Source of the DNA: Novipirellula artificiosorum
GTDB lineage: Bacteria > Planctomycetota > Planctomycetia > Pirellulales > Pirellulaceae
Assembly (NCBI RefSeq): GCF_007860135.1
Contig: NZ_SJPV01000002.1
Span: 333,055 to 397,054 of the forward strand
Direction: 5' to 3'
Length of the DNA: 64,000 nucleotides
Position numbers and translations under genes: made by a program. Below, piece after piece: positions 25,241 to 34,451 of this stretch. A model generated the notes under the pieces. The model was not told where the DNA came from, did no database searches, and saw nothing but the letters and a program-made list of their open reading frames with translations. Numbering within the stretch: the first letter of the stretch is position 1; each line of letters starts with the position of its first letter.

Positions 25241-26662
25241 TTACCCTTTTTCTCGCTTTGCGAACAACTCCAACGACTTCTCCAGTAACAAGACGGCTGC
25301 GTCAATGTGCTGAGTGGTCGTGATCGCGGGCGGCGGCAGGAACCGAACCCGAGTGGGATTGGATCCGCAGACAAATCCGAGCAGCCCACAATCGTACATC
25401 GTGTCCATCATCGCTTTGGCATCTTCAAAGGTGCCATCGCCAGGGGTGAACGCAAACATCATAACCTCACCGAAGGGCCCTGAAATCAACGTCGGATACT
25501 TGTTCGCCAATCGCTGCAGTTCTGCAACAAAGTAATCATGCCGGCGGACGTTTTGCCCGTTCTGCCCATAGCAATCCATCGCATCGATTGCCTCCAGCGT
25601 CGCCAATCCGGTCGCAATCGACGACGATGACCCCGTAAAGGTTTGGCTGAGCACGGGGGCTTTGGGGACAAAGTGGTTGCCATAAAGCGTCGCACACACT
25701 TGGGTGATCTTGCCAACGGTGACAATGTCCGCAAACGGATCCAGACCATAATGCTGGAACGCAAACGGACGAGTGGTTCGCGAGAAAGTTTGAATCTCGT
25801 CAAAGATGATGGGGATGCCGGCCTCGCGAAGCGGTTGGCAGAGCGCTGTGAAAAAGGGGTTGCTGCCAGCATAATAACCGCCTTCGCCCGCGATCGGCTC
25901 TGCCCAAAACGCTGCATAACGACCGGGATGGCGTTTGAGGAGTCGATGCAATTCTTCGACAGCCCAACGTGTACTTTGCTTCGGTTTCTGAGGATCCAGA
26001 AACGGGATGTAGTCGACGTTGAGAGCCAATGGCAACCCGGCACGATAATTGGGGCGATCCGTTAACGCAGCAAGCGCCAACGATCGGCCGGCAAAGGCGT
26101 TGTCAAAAGCGATGATCCGATCGGCGGGAGCTTTGTGGTGCAAGGCGATCTTTAACGCATTCTCGTTTGCCATCGCACCGCTGGTCGAAAGCATGCAGTG
26201 TTCCAGCTTCGCACCGGTTTCCGTCGCCAACTGCGTCAACCGCTGGCACATTCGCAGACTTGGCGGGTGTTGTTGCAGATTGCCTTGCATCACCGTGTCT
26301 TCGAGCGCGGCATCGATCGCCGCATCGATCAACCGCGGATCGCTGTGCCCACATCCATGGACGCCGATCCCGCCGATGAAGTCCAACTTGACGCTTCCAT
26401 CGGCCAACTCGACGTAGGGTCCCTTGCCAAGCCCAGCCGACAGGTAGGGCCAAATCGGTGGTCCGCCACGCACCTTCCCGAGTTGTTCAAGCAATGCATC
26501 GTAAAGAGGTTTCAACAAGCCGTCTGCTTCGCGAACCTCAACAAGCGGGCTGGCATGCTCGGCAACCGCTTCGGCAATCAATCGTTTCGCTTCGGCGACA
26601 CGCGGGTCGGCTCGGAGTGCATCGGCGTGAGTGGCAGGGGGATTGGACGAGGAATGAACCAC
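25241..26662 (-). CDS. Class III PLP-dependent aminotransferase
   Basis: The 473-residue protein is a fold-type I aminotransferase of the acetylornithine/4-aminobutyrate group. Motifs are STSGAMANENALKIA for phosphate binding, WAEPIAGEGGYY, FDEIQTFSRT with the PLP-pyridine Asp, and VTVGKITQV with the Schiff-base Lys. It exchanges an amino group between an omega-amino compound and 2-oxoglutarate or similar. The amine substrate cannot be read from the sequence; lysine- or ornithine-type substrates are possible. It converges on the pseudopilin gene and diverges from the EamA transporter, with 186 bp for the two promoters. Confidence 0.87.
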   Translation of the reverse strand: MVHSSSNPPATHADALRADPRVAEAKRLIAEAVAEHASPLVEVREADGLLKPLYDALLEQLGKVRGGPPIWPYLSAGLGKGPYVELADGSVKLDFIGGIGVHGCGHSDPRLIDAAIDAALEDTVMQGNLQQHPPSLRMCQRLTQLATETGAKLEHCMLSTSGAMANENALKIALHHKAPADRIIAFDNAFAGRSLALAALTDRPNYRAGLPLALNVDYIPFLDPQKPKQSTRWAVEELHRLLKRHPGRYAAFWAEPIAGEGGYYAGSNPFFTALCQPLREAGIPIIFDEIQTFSRTTRPFAFQHYGLDPFADIVTVGKITQVCATLYGNHFVPKAPVLSQTFTGSSSSIATGLATLEAIDAMDCYGQNGQNVRRHDYFVAELQRLANKYPTLISGPFGEVMMFAFTPGDGTFEDAKAMMDTMYDCGLLGFVCGSNPTRVRFLPPPAITTTQHIDAAVLLLEKSLELFAKREKG

Positions 26663-26848
26663 GACGATGGGCTCCGTGATGGAAGGGGGGCAGAGAATTC
26701 ACACCAAATAGTAACGTCTGATTGGCCCAAGGTTCAGCCGGGGTCGCATTTTGGGCAGAACGAACCCCATCGGACCGCCAACGGCAAGGAATCCGCCCAC
26801 GATGATCTCCCCATTCCCAGTCCGCCGCAGCCTTGGCATCCTGTGGCC

Positions 26849-27751
26849 ATGACTTGGATTGGATTATCGGCGGTCTCCGCCCTCTTGCTCGGCTTTTACG
26901 ACGTCGCCAAAAAGGTAGCGGTGCGTCAAAACGCGGTCCCGGTGGTATTGCTGATCAGCGTTTCCGTGGGTTGCACGCTGTGGTTGCCGATGATCCTTTG
27001 GTCGTGGGTGTCCGTCGAAACGGTTCCGCATCGTTTGCTTCGAGTCGATTCGTTATCGCTTGGCGAACATGGCCTCTTGATGGCGAAAAGCGTTTTAGTG
27101 GGTACTTCGTGGACACTCGCCTTCTTTTCGCTAAAGCGATTGCCGCTGTCGATTGCGGCCCCGATTCGTTCGACGAGTCCCGTCTGGACGATCGCCATCG
27201 CATCGCTCTTTTTACACGAACGACCGACTCCGACGCAGTGGGTTGGGATTGCGATCGTATTGACAGCCTTCTGGGTGTTTTCAGCGGTCGGGCTTCGCGA
27301 GGGGGTCAAGTTTCATCGTGATCGAGGCGTTGCGATGATGGTCGCCGCAACCCTGCTTGGCGCGATCAGCTCGATCTACGACAAGTTCTTGCTCCAAACG
27401 GCCGCCATCTCACCCTCCACGGTCCAGGCTTGGTTTTCGGTTTACTTGGTGCCGGTGATGATTCCGATGGCCGTTTCGTGGCAACAAACGCAACAAAAAA
27501 AGACACCGTTTCAGTGGCGCCCGATCATCTTGACAATTTGCCCGCTGTTGCTGGCCGCAGACATGGTCTACTTCACCGCATTGGCCGATCCCGATGCGTT
27601 AGTCTCCATTGTCTCGGTCGTGCGGCGCTGCAGCGTGGTGATCTCGTTCTTGTTCGGCATCCGGGCACTTGGAGAAGCCAATTTTTGGCCTAAAGCGGCC
27701 TGCATCGTCGCCATTTTAGCGGGCGTTGCGGTGTTGGCCCTTGGGGGCTAG
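26849..27751 (+). CDS. EamA/DMT-family membrane transporter
   Basis: The 300-residue protein has about ten hydrophobic segments in two homologous halves. Halves begin at MTWIGLSAVSALLLGFYD and at about residue 150 (GVAMMVAATLLGAISSIYDK). PIRSTSPVWTIAIASLFLHERP is the typical end of the first EamA repeat. Such carriers export or import small metabolites such as amino acids, with no reliable substrate signal. ATG 26849 is chosen because it begins the first helix; the frame is open far upstream. Its stop shares the tetranucleotide CTAG with the stop of the next gene on the other strand. Confidence 0.85.
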   Translation: MTWIGLSAVSALLLGFYDVAKKVAVRQNAVPVVLLISVSVGCTLWLPMILWSWVSVETVPHRLLRVDSLSLGEHGLLMAKSVLVGTSWTLAFFSLKRLPLSIAAPIRSTSPVWTIAIASLFLHERPTPTQWVGIAIVLTAFWVFSAVGLREGVKFHRDRGVAMMVAATLLGAISSIYDKFLLQTAAISPSTVQAWFSVYLVPVMIPMAVSWQQTQQKKTPFQWRPIILTICPLLLAADMVYFTALADPDALVSIVSVVRRCSVVISFLFGIRALGEANFWPKAACIVAILAGVAVLALGG

Positions 27752-29058
27752 CGTTCGCCGTATTTCTTTTTGTACTTCTCGAACAACATCGTGTGCTTGC
27801 TCGACAAATCGACTCGTCGCCCTTGGATGAATGCCTCCGTCACGTTGGTCTGCGTTTCCAGCAGGTCGCCGTCGGCGATCACGATCGTCGCGTCCTTCCC
27901 CACCGTCAAAGAACCGACGCGATCCTCCACCCCCAACACTTCTGCCGCCGAGAGGGTGATTCTGCGGATCGCGTCCTCGCGCGGTAAACCATACGCGACG
28001 GCGCATGCCGCATGGTAGGGTAGATTGCGTACGTTGGACGCGCCACCCGGATAACCTGATCCTTCCCCGCCAATGGCGAAGTGGACACCGGCACGGCGCA
28101 GTCGCTCGGGCAACGTGTAGGCCGCATCATAGGGATCATCACGGTGCATCGGCAAGCGATAGACCCCAGCAACGATCACCGCAACGTTGTGGCGTTTCAG
28201 TAGGTCCGCACAGGCTTCGGCTTCGTAGCCTCCATAGATCACCAATCGAAAATCGTGCTCGACGGCATAGGCCACCGCGGATTCGATGCCCGATTGCCGA
28301 TCGACGGAAACAATCAACGGCATCTCGCGGCGCAGAACCGGCAGCAAGGCCTCGAGTCGCAGGTCTTCCGCTATCGGCTCTGACTCACTGGCTTGCTTCG
28401 CTGCGTAGCGTTTGGCTTGTTCGATCCATTCATCAAACTCTCTCCATTTCTGATCACGTTCCCTTGCCTGTTCGACGGAATCCTTGTCGTTGGGCTGCAT
28501 CGTGCCCCAGGCAACACACAATCCGGATGGAGCAAGGAGCGTCATTTCCGCTGCCGTCCATCCGTCGAGCATCATGACGGCCGATTGACCTTGAACGAAT
28601 CGACCTCCGGGTGCCACGTGTGCGATCAGGACGCCGCCGGCGCGGGCCACCGGAATCAGTTCGCTGTCTGGATTGACTGCGACCCAGGAACGAACATTTG
28701 GGTTTCGTTGCCCTAGCTCGTCGCGATCAATCGTCACGTCCACCGCACTGATTTCTCGCAGTCCGATATCGGTCAGTGGTTCGATCAATCCAGGGTAGAC
28801 GTGTTTTCTATCCGCCTTGATCACCTCCGTTCCTTCGGGAGGGCGAACGTGCCGGCCGATGGCTGTGATGCGTCCCTGTTCAAACAGGAGCGATCCTCGC
28901 TCGATGACGTCACCCTCAATCGGATGGAGCGTCGCACCACGAATCAAGATAGGAGTCGTTTGCGGCGATCCCGGGATTTGGTCATTTGCATGAACCGGCG
29001 CGGGAACCACGAAGAGAGCCGCGGCGACCCAGACAGGCAAAACGCTTTTAATGATCAT
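27748..29058 (-). CDS. Secreted amidohydrolase-like protein, metal motif degenerate
   Basis: The 436-residue protein has a signal peptide (VLPVWVAAALFVVPAPVHA) and the amidohydrolase outline. Small beta-domain strands (ILIRGATLHPIEGDVIERGSLL) come first, and the C-terminal return (DRVGSLTVGKDATIVIADGDLL) is clear. The strand that should read HxH after KHVYPG has LIEPLTDIG, so the first metal ligands are missing and catalysis is doubtful. It is co-transcribed with the larger two-domain amidohydrolase upstream (ATGA overlap at 29055-29058) and may be its structural partner. Confidence 0.82.
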   Translation of the reverse strand: MIIKSVLPVWVAAALFVVPAPVHANDQIPGSPQTTPILIRGATLHPIEGDVIERGSLLFEQGRITAIGRHVRPPEGTEVIKADRKHVYPGLIEPLTDIGLREISAVDVTIDRDELGQRNPNVRSWVAVNPDSELIPVARAGGVLIAHVAPGGRFVQGQSAVMMLDGWTAAEMTLLAPSGLCVAWGTMQPNDKDSVEQARERDQKWREFDEWIEQAKRYAAKQASESEPIAEDLRLEALLPVLRREMPLIVSVDRQSGIESAVAYAVEHDFRLVIYGGYEAEACADLLKRHNVAVIVAGVYRLPMHRDDPYDAAYTLPERLRRAGVHFAIGGEGSGYPGGASNVRNLPYHAACAVAYGLPREDAIRRITLSAAEVLGVEDRVGSLTVGKDATIVIADGDLLETQTNVTEAFIQGRRVDLSSKHTMLFEKYKKKYGER

Positions 29059-32000
29059 CGTGATGCTCCTGTTGTCCGGCCCGCATTGCAGTAGATATCG
29101 ACGCGATCCCAGCGATCGGCCTCCTCGATTGGTTCGTCTTTCAAGCGATCAGAACGCTCGCCGTTCTTCGTCTCGCTGACTGGCTGCGACCCTTGATCGA
29201 GTCCCATTTGGACCAATTGGGCGCGAAGTCGCGCATCTCGCGTGCGAAGCTGATGATCCAATTCCAGGTCAAAGTATTTGATTCCATCGATCCATGTCTG
29301 TTCGCATCGTGTCGTAGCGGATAAGGGGGGGCCGCTCCAGACAACCAGGTCGGCGTCTTTGCCGACTTCGATGGAACCGATTCGGTCCTCCAGGCGAAGC
29401 TGCTTCGCTGGGTTCAGGGTCACAAATTGAAGTGCCTCCTGTTCCGGCACGCCGCCATACTTGGTCGCCTTGGCGGCTTCGGTGTTCAGATGCCGTCCCA
29501 ACTCGGCATCGTCACTGTTATAAGAAACAACAACACCCGCGTTGTGCATGATGACGCCATTGTAGGGAATCGCATCGTAGACCTCGAATTTGTAGGCCCA
29601 CCAATCGGCGAACGTCGACGCCATCGCACCATGCTGAGCCATCCGATCGGCCACCTTGTAGCCTTCGAGAATGTGTTGCAGGGTGCCAATACGAATCCCG
29701 AACTCTTCGAGCACATCCAAGGTAGCGACGATCTCGTCCTGGCGATAACTGTGGCAATGAATCCATCGGTCGCCGCGTTGGATCTCGACAAGTGCATCCA
29801 ATTGCAAATCACGTCGTGGCGGCAAACCCCTACGATCCCCGGCCTGCCAAGCTTGACGGTCTGCTTCGTATTGCCGAGCCGCCAAGAACTGGTCACGAAT
29901 GATCTGTTCCACCCCCATCCGAGTATTGGGATAGCGGCCGGAGCTACGCTTCACGTTCTCGCCAAGTGCAAACTTGATCCCCCATGGAGCGTCTTTGAGC
30001 AGCATCTCCTCCATCGCTGCGCCCCACCTCAACTTGATCACTTGGCTTTGTCCGCCGATAGGGTTTGCGGATCCATGCAGAATTTGCGATGCCGTGACGC
30101 CACCGGCCAATTGTCGATAGATCGTGATATCCGAGTTGTCGATAAAATCAGCGATTCGAACCTCCGACGTCACCGCTTGCCCTGATTCATTGACACCGCC
30201 ATCGGTTGCCATGTGAGAATGACAATCGATGAGACCCGCGGTGATGTGTTTGCCTTTCGCACTGACCACGAGACAACCTTTTTCCGCAACCAGCGAGTGC
30301 CCAACCTCGGCGATTTTTCCGTCTCGAACTCGCACGTCCGCACCCTCGATTTTCCCCAACGGCCCACTGGTCCAAACGGTCGCTCCACGAAACAGAATCG
30401 AATCCGCTCGAACCGGTTTCTGCTCGAGCCCATAAGCGCCGAGCGGGTAGACCAAGGCAATTTCTGGTTGCGACCGCGGAACGTCCTCGTCGCCACGGTT
30501 CGGTTCCTCCGCATCGCCATCATCGTTTTCTTCTGCTTCCCCCGTTTCGATCACCTTTGATGAGGATTCATCCGGCTTCCGCTTCAGCGAAACCAAATGC
30601 TGATGACCGTCGGGGGTTGTCAACGTCGCCGAAACGGACCGATACGGCTGATCGGGCGAGGAAACCGTGAGCAATGCCACACGCGAAACGCCAGGCGAAA
30701 ACTGCTCGGAGAGTTGGCGAAGCTGGACCGATGCCGAAAACCGTTCACGTTGGCGGACGAGGTCTTTCCATTTTGCTTTCTTCGGCTGTGTCTCTGAGCT
30801 TTCGCTCGGGTCGGTCGTGCTCGCTGGTTGGGCTTGATCAACAAGGCTGATCGATCCGCCCCATTTCTCCCCCTGTTGCTCGAACAACCACTCCGTCTCC
30901 ATTCGTTGGTCACCCGACGGTAAGACGGCCAACCACGTGCCGAGCAGCCGATCTTCGTCGATAAAATTTGGCGTTTCCACCTCGAACCGCTCGCCGACGA
31001 CCCATGTTTCATGCACCTTGGTTTTCGAATCAAACAAGTCCCCGTCGGTGACCACCAAGTTCGCCAGCATACCAGGCTGGATTTTGCCAACACGATCGTC
31101 GATTCCTAGCAGGGCCGCGGGCACCGTGGTGACAGCCGCCAACGCGGTTTTCGTGTCGAGCCCGCGGTCGACGGCCGTGCGAATTTGCGAGAGGAACTTG
31201 GAAACATCCTCCAAACCATCCGTCGTCAAACAAAAGCGAACACCCGAGTCGGTCAAGCGGGCAGGATTTTCGGGAGCAAAACGCCAGTGCATCCATTGAC
31301 GCAAGCTGGTCTCGCGAATCGATTCGGCTGTTTTCGTATCGGGCGTTTCGGGAAAATCAACTGGCACCAGAATCGGATGCCCTGACGCGGCAAGGGCGGC
31401 CAATTCGCAGTACTCATATCCCGACCCGCGAAGCACCGCGTCGATGGAAAACTCGTCAGCAAGTTTTGCAGCGCGGAGCGCCATTCGTTCGTTCGGAGCA
31501 TCGATGACAAAGGTTCCCGACTCGATCGCTTCCGCCAACTGCGCCAGCGATTCGTTCGGTTCCGGACGTGATCGCTTGGGATCGTTTTCAAAGATGCGAT
31601 TCGCTTCTCGATACCAAAGTGCGTCGTAGAGTGCTTGCCGGACAAGTGCGACGGCTCCCATGGGGGAATTTGGATACGCGTTGCGGCGTTCGCCACGAGG
31701 TACCGTCAAAGAAAGGTGCTGAAACCGCTGAGGCTGCAATTGAAATTGCGGATGATCGTTCTTCAAGGCCAACACAACGCAGCTCGACCCTTTGATGATA
31801 CCACCCTGCGGGGCCACCAATTGGACCGTGATGCCCTGACTGTGAAGTTTGTCAAGATCCCCATCACTGATCCCACCAAACCACGACGCCTTGTACTGCG
31901 GCGAAACGTTCTCGTTCCAGTAACCCTGATGGGAGGTCGGCAAGTTGTCGGGGAGCTCGACATCGTGCATCGCATCGACAAGTCCCGCATAGATGCGTTT

Positions 32001-32270
32001 TCCCTCAAGATCACGCACTTCGGTCCCGGCTGGAACGTTGAGCTCGTTTCCGACTGCAACGATCGATGTACCCTCGATCAAGACCGACACCGATTGCGGA
32101 GCCGAATCAGGATCGCATACCACCTCGGCTCCGCTCAGTAACACGGCGGACCGATCGGCTTGCCGCAACCCCACCACCGGTCGTGTTGTGGTTGCACGCT
32201 GTGCCATCGTGGGGGGGGCCGAAAACAGCAGCACCATCGATGCGAGCGTGATCAAAAAGAGATGCTTCAT
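29055..32270 (-). CDS. Large secreted protein with two amidohydrolase-type domains
   Basis: The protein has 1,071 residues and a signal peptide (FLITLASMVLLFSAPPTMA). The first amidohydrolase-like domain (about 40-440) lacks HxH: the strand reads GLVDAMHDVELP. A linker of about 170 residues includes an acidic stretch (EEPNRGDEDVP in reverse order EENDDGDAEEP). The second domain (about 640-1030) has GLIDCHSHMATDGG at about 675-685, HCHSYRQDE, and DRIGSIEVGKDADLVVW, so it may bind metal and hydrolyse amide or ring bonds. The pairing of one degenerate and one active-like domain, plus the degenerate partner downstream, suggests a multi-subunit complex. The substrate is unknown. Confidence 0.85.
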   Translation of the reverse strand: MKHLFLITLASMVLLFSAPPTMAQRATTTRPVVGLRQADRSAVLLSGAEVVCDPDSAPQSVSVLIEGTSIVAVGNELNVPAGTEVRDLEGKRIYAGLVDAMHDVELPDNLPTSHQGYWNENVSPQYKASWFGGISDGDLDKLHSQGITVQLVAPQGGIIKGSSCVVLALKNDHPQFQLQPQRFQHLSLTVPRGERRNAYPNSPMGAVALVRQALYDALWYREANRIFENDPKRSRPEPNESLAQLAEAIESGTFVIDAPNERMALRAAKLADEFSIDAVLRGSGYEYCELAALAASGHPILVPVDFPETPDTKTAESIRETSLRQWMHWRFAPENPARLTDSGVRFCLTTDGLEDVSKFLSQIRTAVDRGLDTKTALAAVTTVPAALLGIDDRVGKIQPGMLANLVVTDGDLFDSKTKVHETWVVGERFEVETPNFIDEDRLLGTWLAVLPSGDQRMETEWLFEQQGEKWGGSISLVDQAQPASTTDPSESSETQPKKAKWKDLVRQRERFSASVQLRQLSEQFSPGVSRVALLTVSSPDQPYRSVSATLTTPDGHQHLVSLKRKPDESSSKVIETGEAEENDDGDAEEPNRGDEDVPRSQPEIALVYPLGAYGLEQKPVRADSILFRGATVWTSGPLGKIEGADVRVRDGKIAEVGHSLVAEKGCLVVSAKGKHITAGLIDCHSHMATDGGVNESGQAVTSEVRIADFIDNSDITIYRQLAGGVTASQILHGSANPIGGQSQVIKLRWGAAMEEMLLKDAPWGIKFALGENVKRSSGRYPNTRMGVEQIIRDQFLAARQYEADRQAWQAGDRRGLPPRRDLQLDALVEIQRGDRWIHCHSYRQDEIVATLDVLEEFGIRIGTLQHILEGYKVADRMAQHGAMASTFADWWAYKFEVYDAIPYNGVIMHNAGVVVSYNSDDAELGRHLNTEAAKATKYGGVPEQEALQFVTLNPAKQLRLEDRIGSIEVGKDADLVVWSGPPLSATTRCEQTWIDGIKYFDLELDHQLRTRDARLRAQLVQMGLDQGSQPVSETKNGERSDRLKDEPIEEADRWDRVDIYCNAGRTTGASR

Positions 32271-32705
32271 GGGATCTTGAATAATCTGGGATCAGAGGCA
32301 AGGGAGAAAATCAGAGGCAAGGCAGAACAAGCCGGTCCATGTTAGTCTCTCGACGATCCAGCGTGTGCGAATTGCGGCATCGGACAAGAGATTCTTCCGC
32401 AACGGGTGAAGCCTGCTGAGGGGCGAACGGGGGGCGTCGGGGAATCACCAACGGCAAAGCCACTTCGGCGCAAAGAAAAGAGAAGGGGGCGGCAGCGGCA
32501 AAATCAGCGGTGATGTCTCTAAGCTGTCGCCCCCCATATCCCAAGCAGGGAAGGCACGGAATAGGAGGCTCTTGAAACATTCTCTCCGCGCGAAAATCAC
32601 AAAACAATCGGGAGAAACCGAAGGACCGATGTAAGAAATTCCCTGATCTTTGATTTTGTCGGCGCGATGCAACTCAAAGCGGAAAGCCAGCGAACACGAA
32701 CCATC
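32271..32705. other. Intergenic region with a 13-bp direct repeat
   Basis: No convincing gene is present in these 435 bp; the frames here have poor composition. A 13-base direct repeat, ATCAGAGGCAAGG, occurs at 32291-32303 and 32310-32322, just before the amidohydrolase start (leftward), and could be a regulator site. The rest is purine-rich and contains nothing recognised. Confidence 0.45.
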
Positions 32706-34451
32706 CTACTCGGCGGTAGGCTCTGGTTCGATCTTCACATCACCCTTCTCGCCACCGTCGTCGCCGTCTGGGGCGGATTCACTTTCCGCAGCTTCTTCGC
32801 TGTCCTCGGCCGTTGCCGGTTCGTCCTCCTCGGCCGTTGCCTCCATTTCGGCTGCCTTCGCCGCTGCGGCGGCCGCTTTCGCTTCCTCCTTGGCCTTCCT
32901 TTCTCGCTCCATCGCTTCGGCGGCCTCACGTTCTCGTTGACGTTCCTCTTCTTCGAGTTCGCGTTTGCGTTCTTCGATCTTTTCCTTTTGCGTGTAGCGA
33001 ATATCTTCGTAGATTTCCGAAGAAACTTGGTCGTAGTTGCCCATCATCTCGACAAAGGCAGCCAGCGGAAAATCATCGGGAAACTCTTCGCTGTCGATCG
33101 CAACCGAGTAACGGCGAATCGATTGCACCAAATCTTGAGCGGAATCATCCACGGTTAAGATCGGGTAGTCGTCAAAGATTTCGGCCCAAATCGCGAAGGC
33201 TTCCTCGTAGAGTGCAATCGCCTTATCAAGCTCCGCAGCTTCATTCGCCTTCTCTGCGTCATAAATCAACTGTCGTGCTTTGACCGTTCGCTCTTCTTGT
33301 TCGGCCTGTGCCAACGTATCCCAATATTGGTAATTGATCTGCTTGCGATAACCTTCCGTCTTATTGATCCGTAGATCCAAATCTTCGATTTCCCCGGCGA
33401 GTTCGATCGCTCGCATCCGAACATCGGAATCGGCCTGCTTGGCATAGCCCATGTATTTGGGAAGGTACTGTTGTTCGATGCCAGGCAATTCGTCACCGGT
33501 CAATTTGCGGAACTCTTCGAGCCGCAGTGCCTTCAAGCGAGTCAATTCGTCGAGTTGGCCGAGTTTGATCGTAAATGCGGCGGTCGTTGGAACGCTTCGC
33601 TCTCCGAACTCTTTCCAACCATCGGCAGCCATTTGCCAAGCGTTCTGGGCCCGATCATCGAGGACGCCTTCGTCTTCGATCGCTTCAGCATGCTTGATCC
33701 GCCACTTTGGGCCGGTTTCGAAGAAGTTCAACGGGGTTTGACGGCGAATCTTGACGCCCGAATCGACGAGGTCGTAGCCATGAAACAGCCACAATCGACC
33801 CACCAACCAGTTATCAGGCTTGAAATAGGGACCACGCGCTTCCGGACTATCAACGGCAATGCCTTCTTCCATCAACGCTTGATGCAAAACCTCGTCTTCG
33901 GAGAACAGTTTGCGGAACTGCGTCTTCTCATCCGCCATTCCCATCTTGGACCCATAGAACCAACCGGTGTACCAGACCAACCGTGGTGCGTTGCGATTTT
34001 GCCGCACGCCTTTGGTCAAGAACTCCGTTCCTTCACGGACCATTTCGTAACGTTGTCGATAATCATCGAACTCGGTCGAAACGTTGTAGGCTAAGTTATG
34101 CGCTTGGTGCTCCCAAACCTTGTCAAAGTGAGGTTGAAGCAGCGCAATTTGGTTTAAAACCGCTTTCAAACGGTCCCATTCGTGCTGGACTTTATAATCA
34201 TGGGCCTTTTCCCACAACAACGTGGCGGCAACCCCTCGCATCCCGAGCGAGGCGAGCTTCATCGTTTCGCTAGCGGGACTGATTTCACCGAGATCACTTT
34301 CGGCGATGTTGAATTTGTCACGCATCTCGGAAAGCTGGCCACCGGAATCCCCGACGCCACCACTGGGCTGCCCGAGCATGTAGAGTGGAACCAGCATTGC
34401 CAACAAGACAACGAGGTAAATAAGCTTTCGACTAAGTGCTGATAGATTCAT
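32706..34451 (-). CDS. Large membrane-anchored protein linked to an ABC exporter
   Basis: The 581-residue protein has one N-terminal membrane helix (IYLVVLLAMLVPLYMLG) and a long, mostly helical body that looks TPR-like. Repeats of the type NQIALLQPHFDKVWEHQAHNLA and ELDKAIALYEEAFAIWAEI are seen. The tail is a highly charged coiled coil (about 480-545, Glu/Arg/Lys-rich) followed by an acidic segment. No enzyme motif was found. ATGA overlap with the permease gene upstream shows it is the third gene of the ABC operon, so it probably works with the exporter at the membrane. The family appears restricted to planctomycetes, but that was not tested. Confidence 0.8.
   Translation of the reverse strand: MNLSALSRKLIYLVVLLAMLVPLYMLGQPSGGVGDSGGQLSEMRDKFNIAESDLGEISPASETMKLASLGMRGVAATLLWEKAHDYKVQHEWDRLKAVLNQIALLQPHFDKVWEHQAHNLAYNVSTEFDDYRQRYEMVREGTEFLTKGVRQNRNAPRLVWYTGWFYGSKMGMADEKTQFRKLFSEDEVLHQALMEEGIAVDSPEARGPYFKPDNWLVGRLWLFHGYDLVDSGVKIRRQTPLNFFETGPKWRIKHAEAIEDEGVLDDRAQNAWQMAADGWKEFGERSVPTTAAFTIKLGQLDELTRLKALRLEEFRKLTGDELPGIEQQYLPKYMGYAKQADSDVRMRAIELAGEIEDLDLRINKTEGYRKQINYQYWDTLAQAEQEERTVKARQLIYDAEKANEAAELDKAIALYEEAFAIWAEIFDDYPILTVDDSAQDLVQSIRRYSVAIDSEEFPDDFPLAAFVEMMGNYDQVSSEIYEDIRYTQKEKIEERKRELEEEERQREREAAEAMERERKAKEEAKAAAAAAKAAEMEATAEEDEPATAEDSEEAAESESAPDGDDGGEKGDVKIEPEPTAE

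Noticed and set aside
32311..32607. 98-residue minus-strand frame in the intergenic region
   Set aside because: Pro/Arg-rich composition, no ribosome site and no recognised motif.
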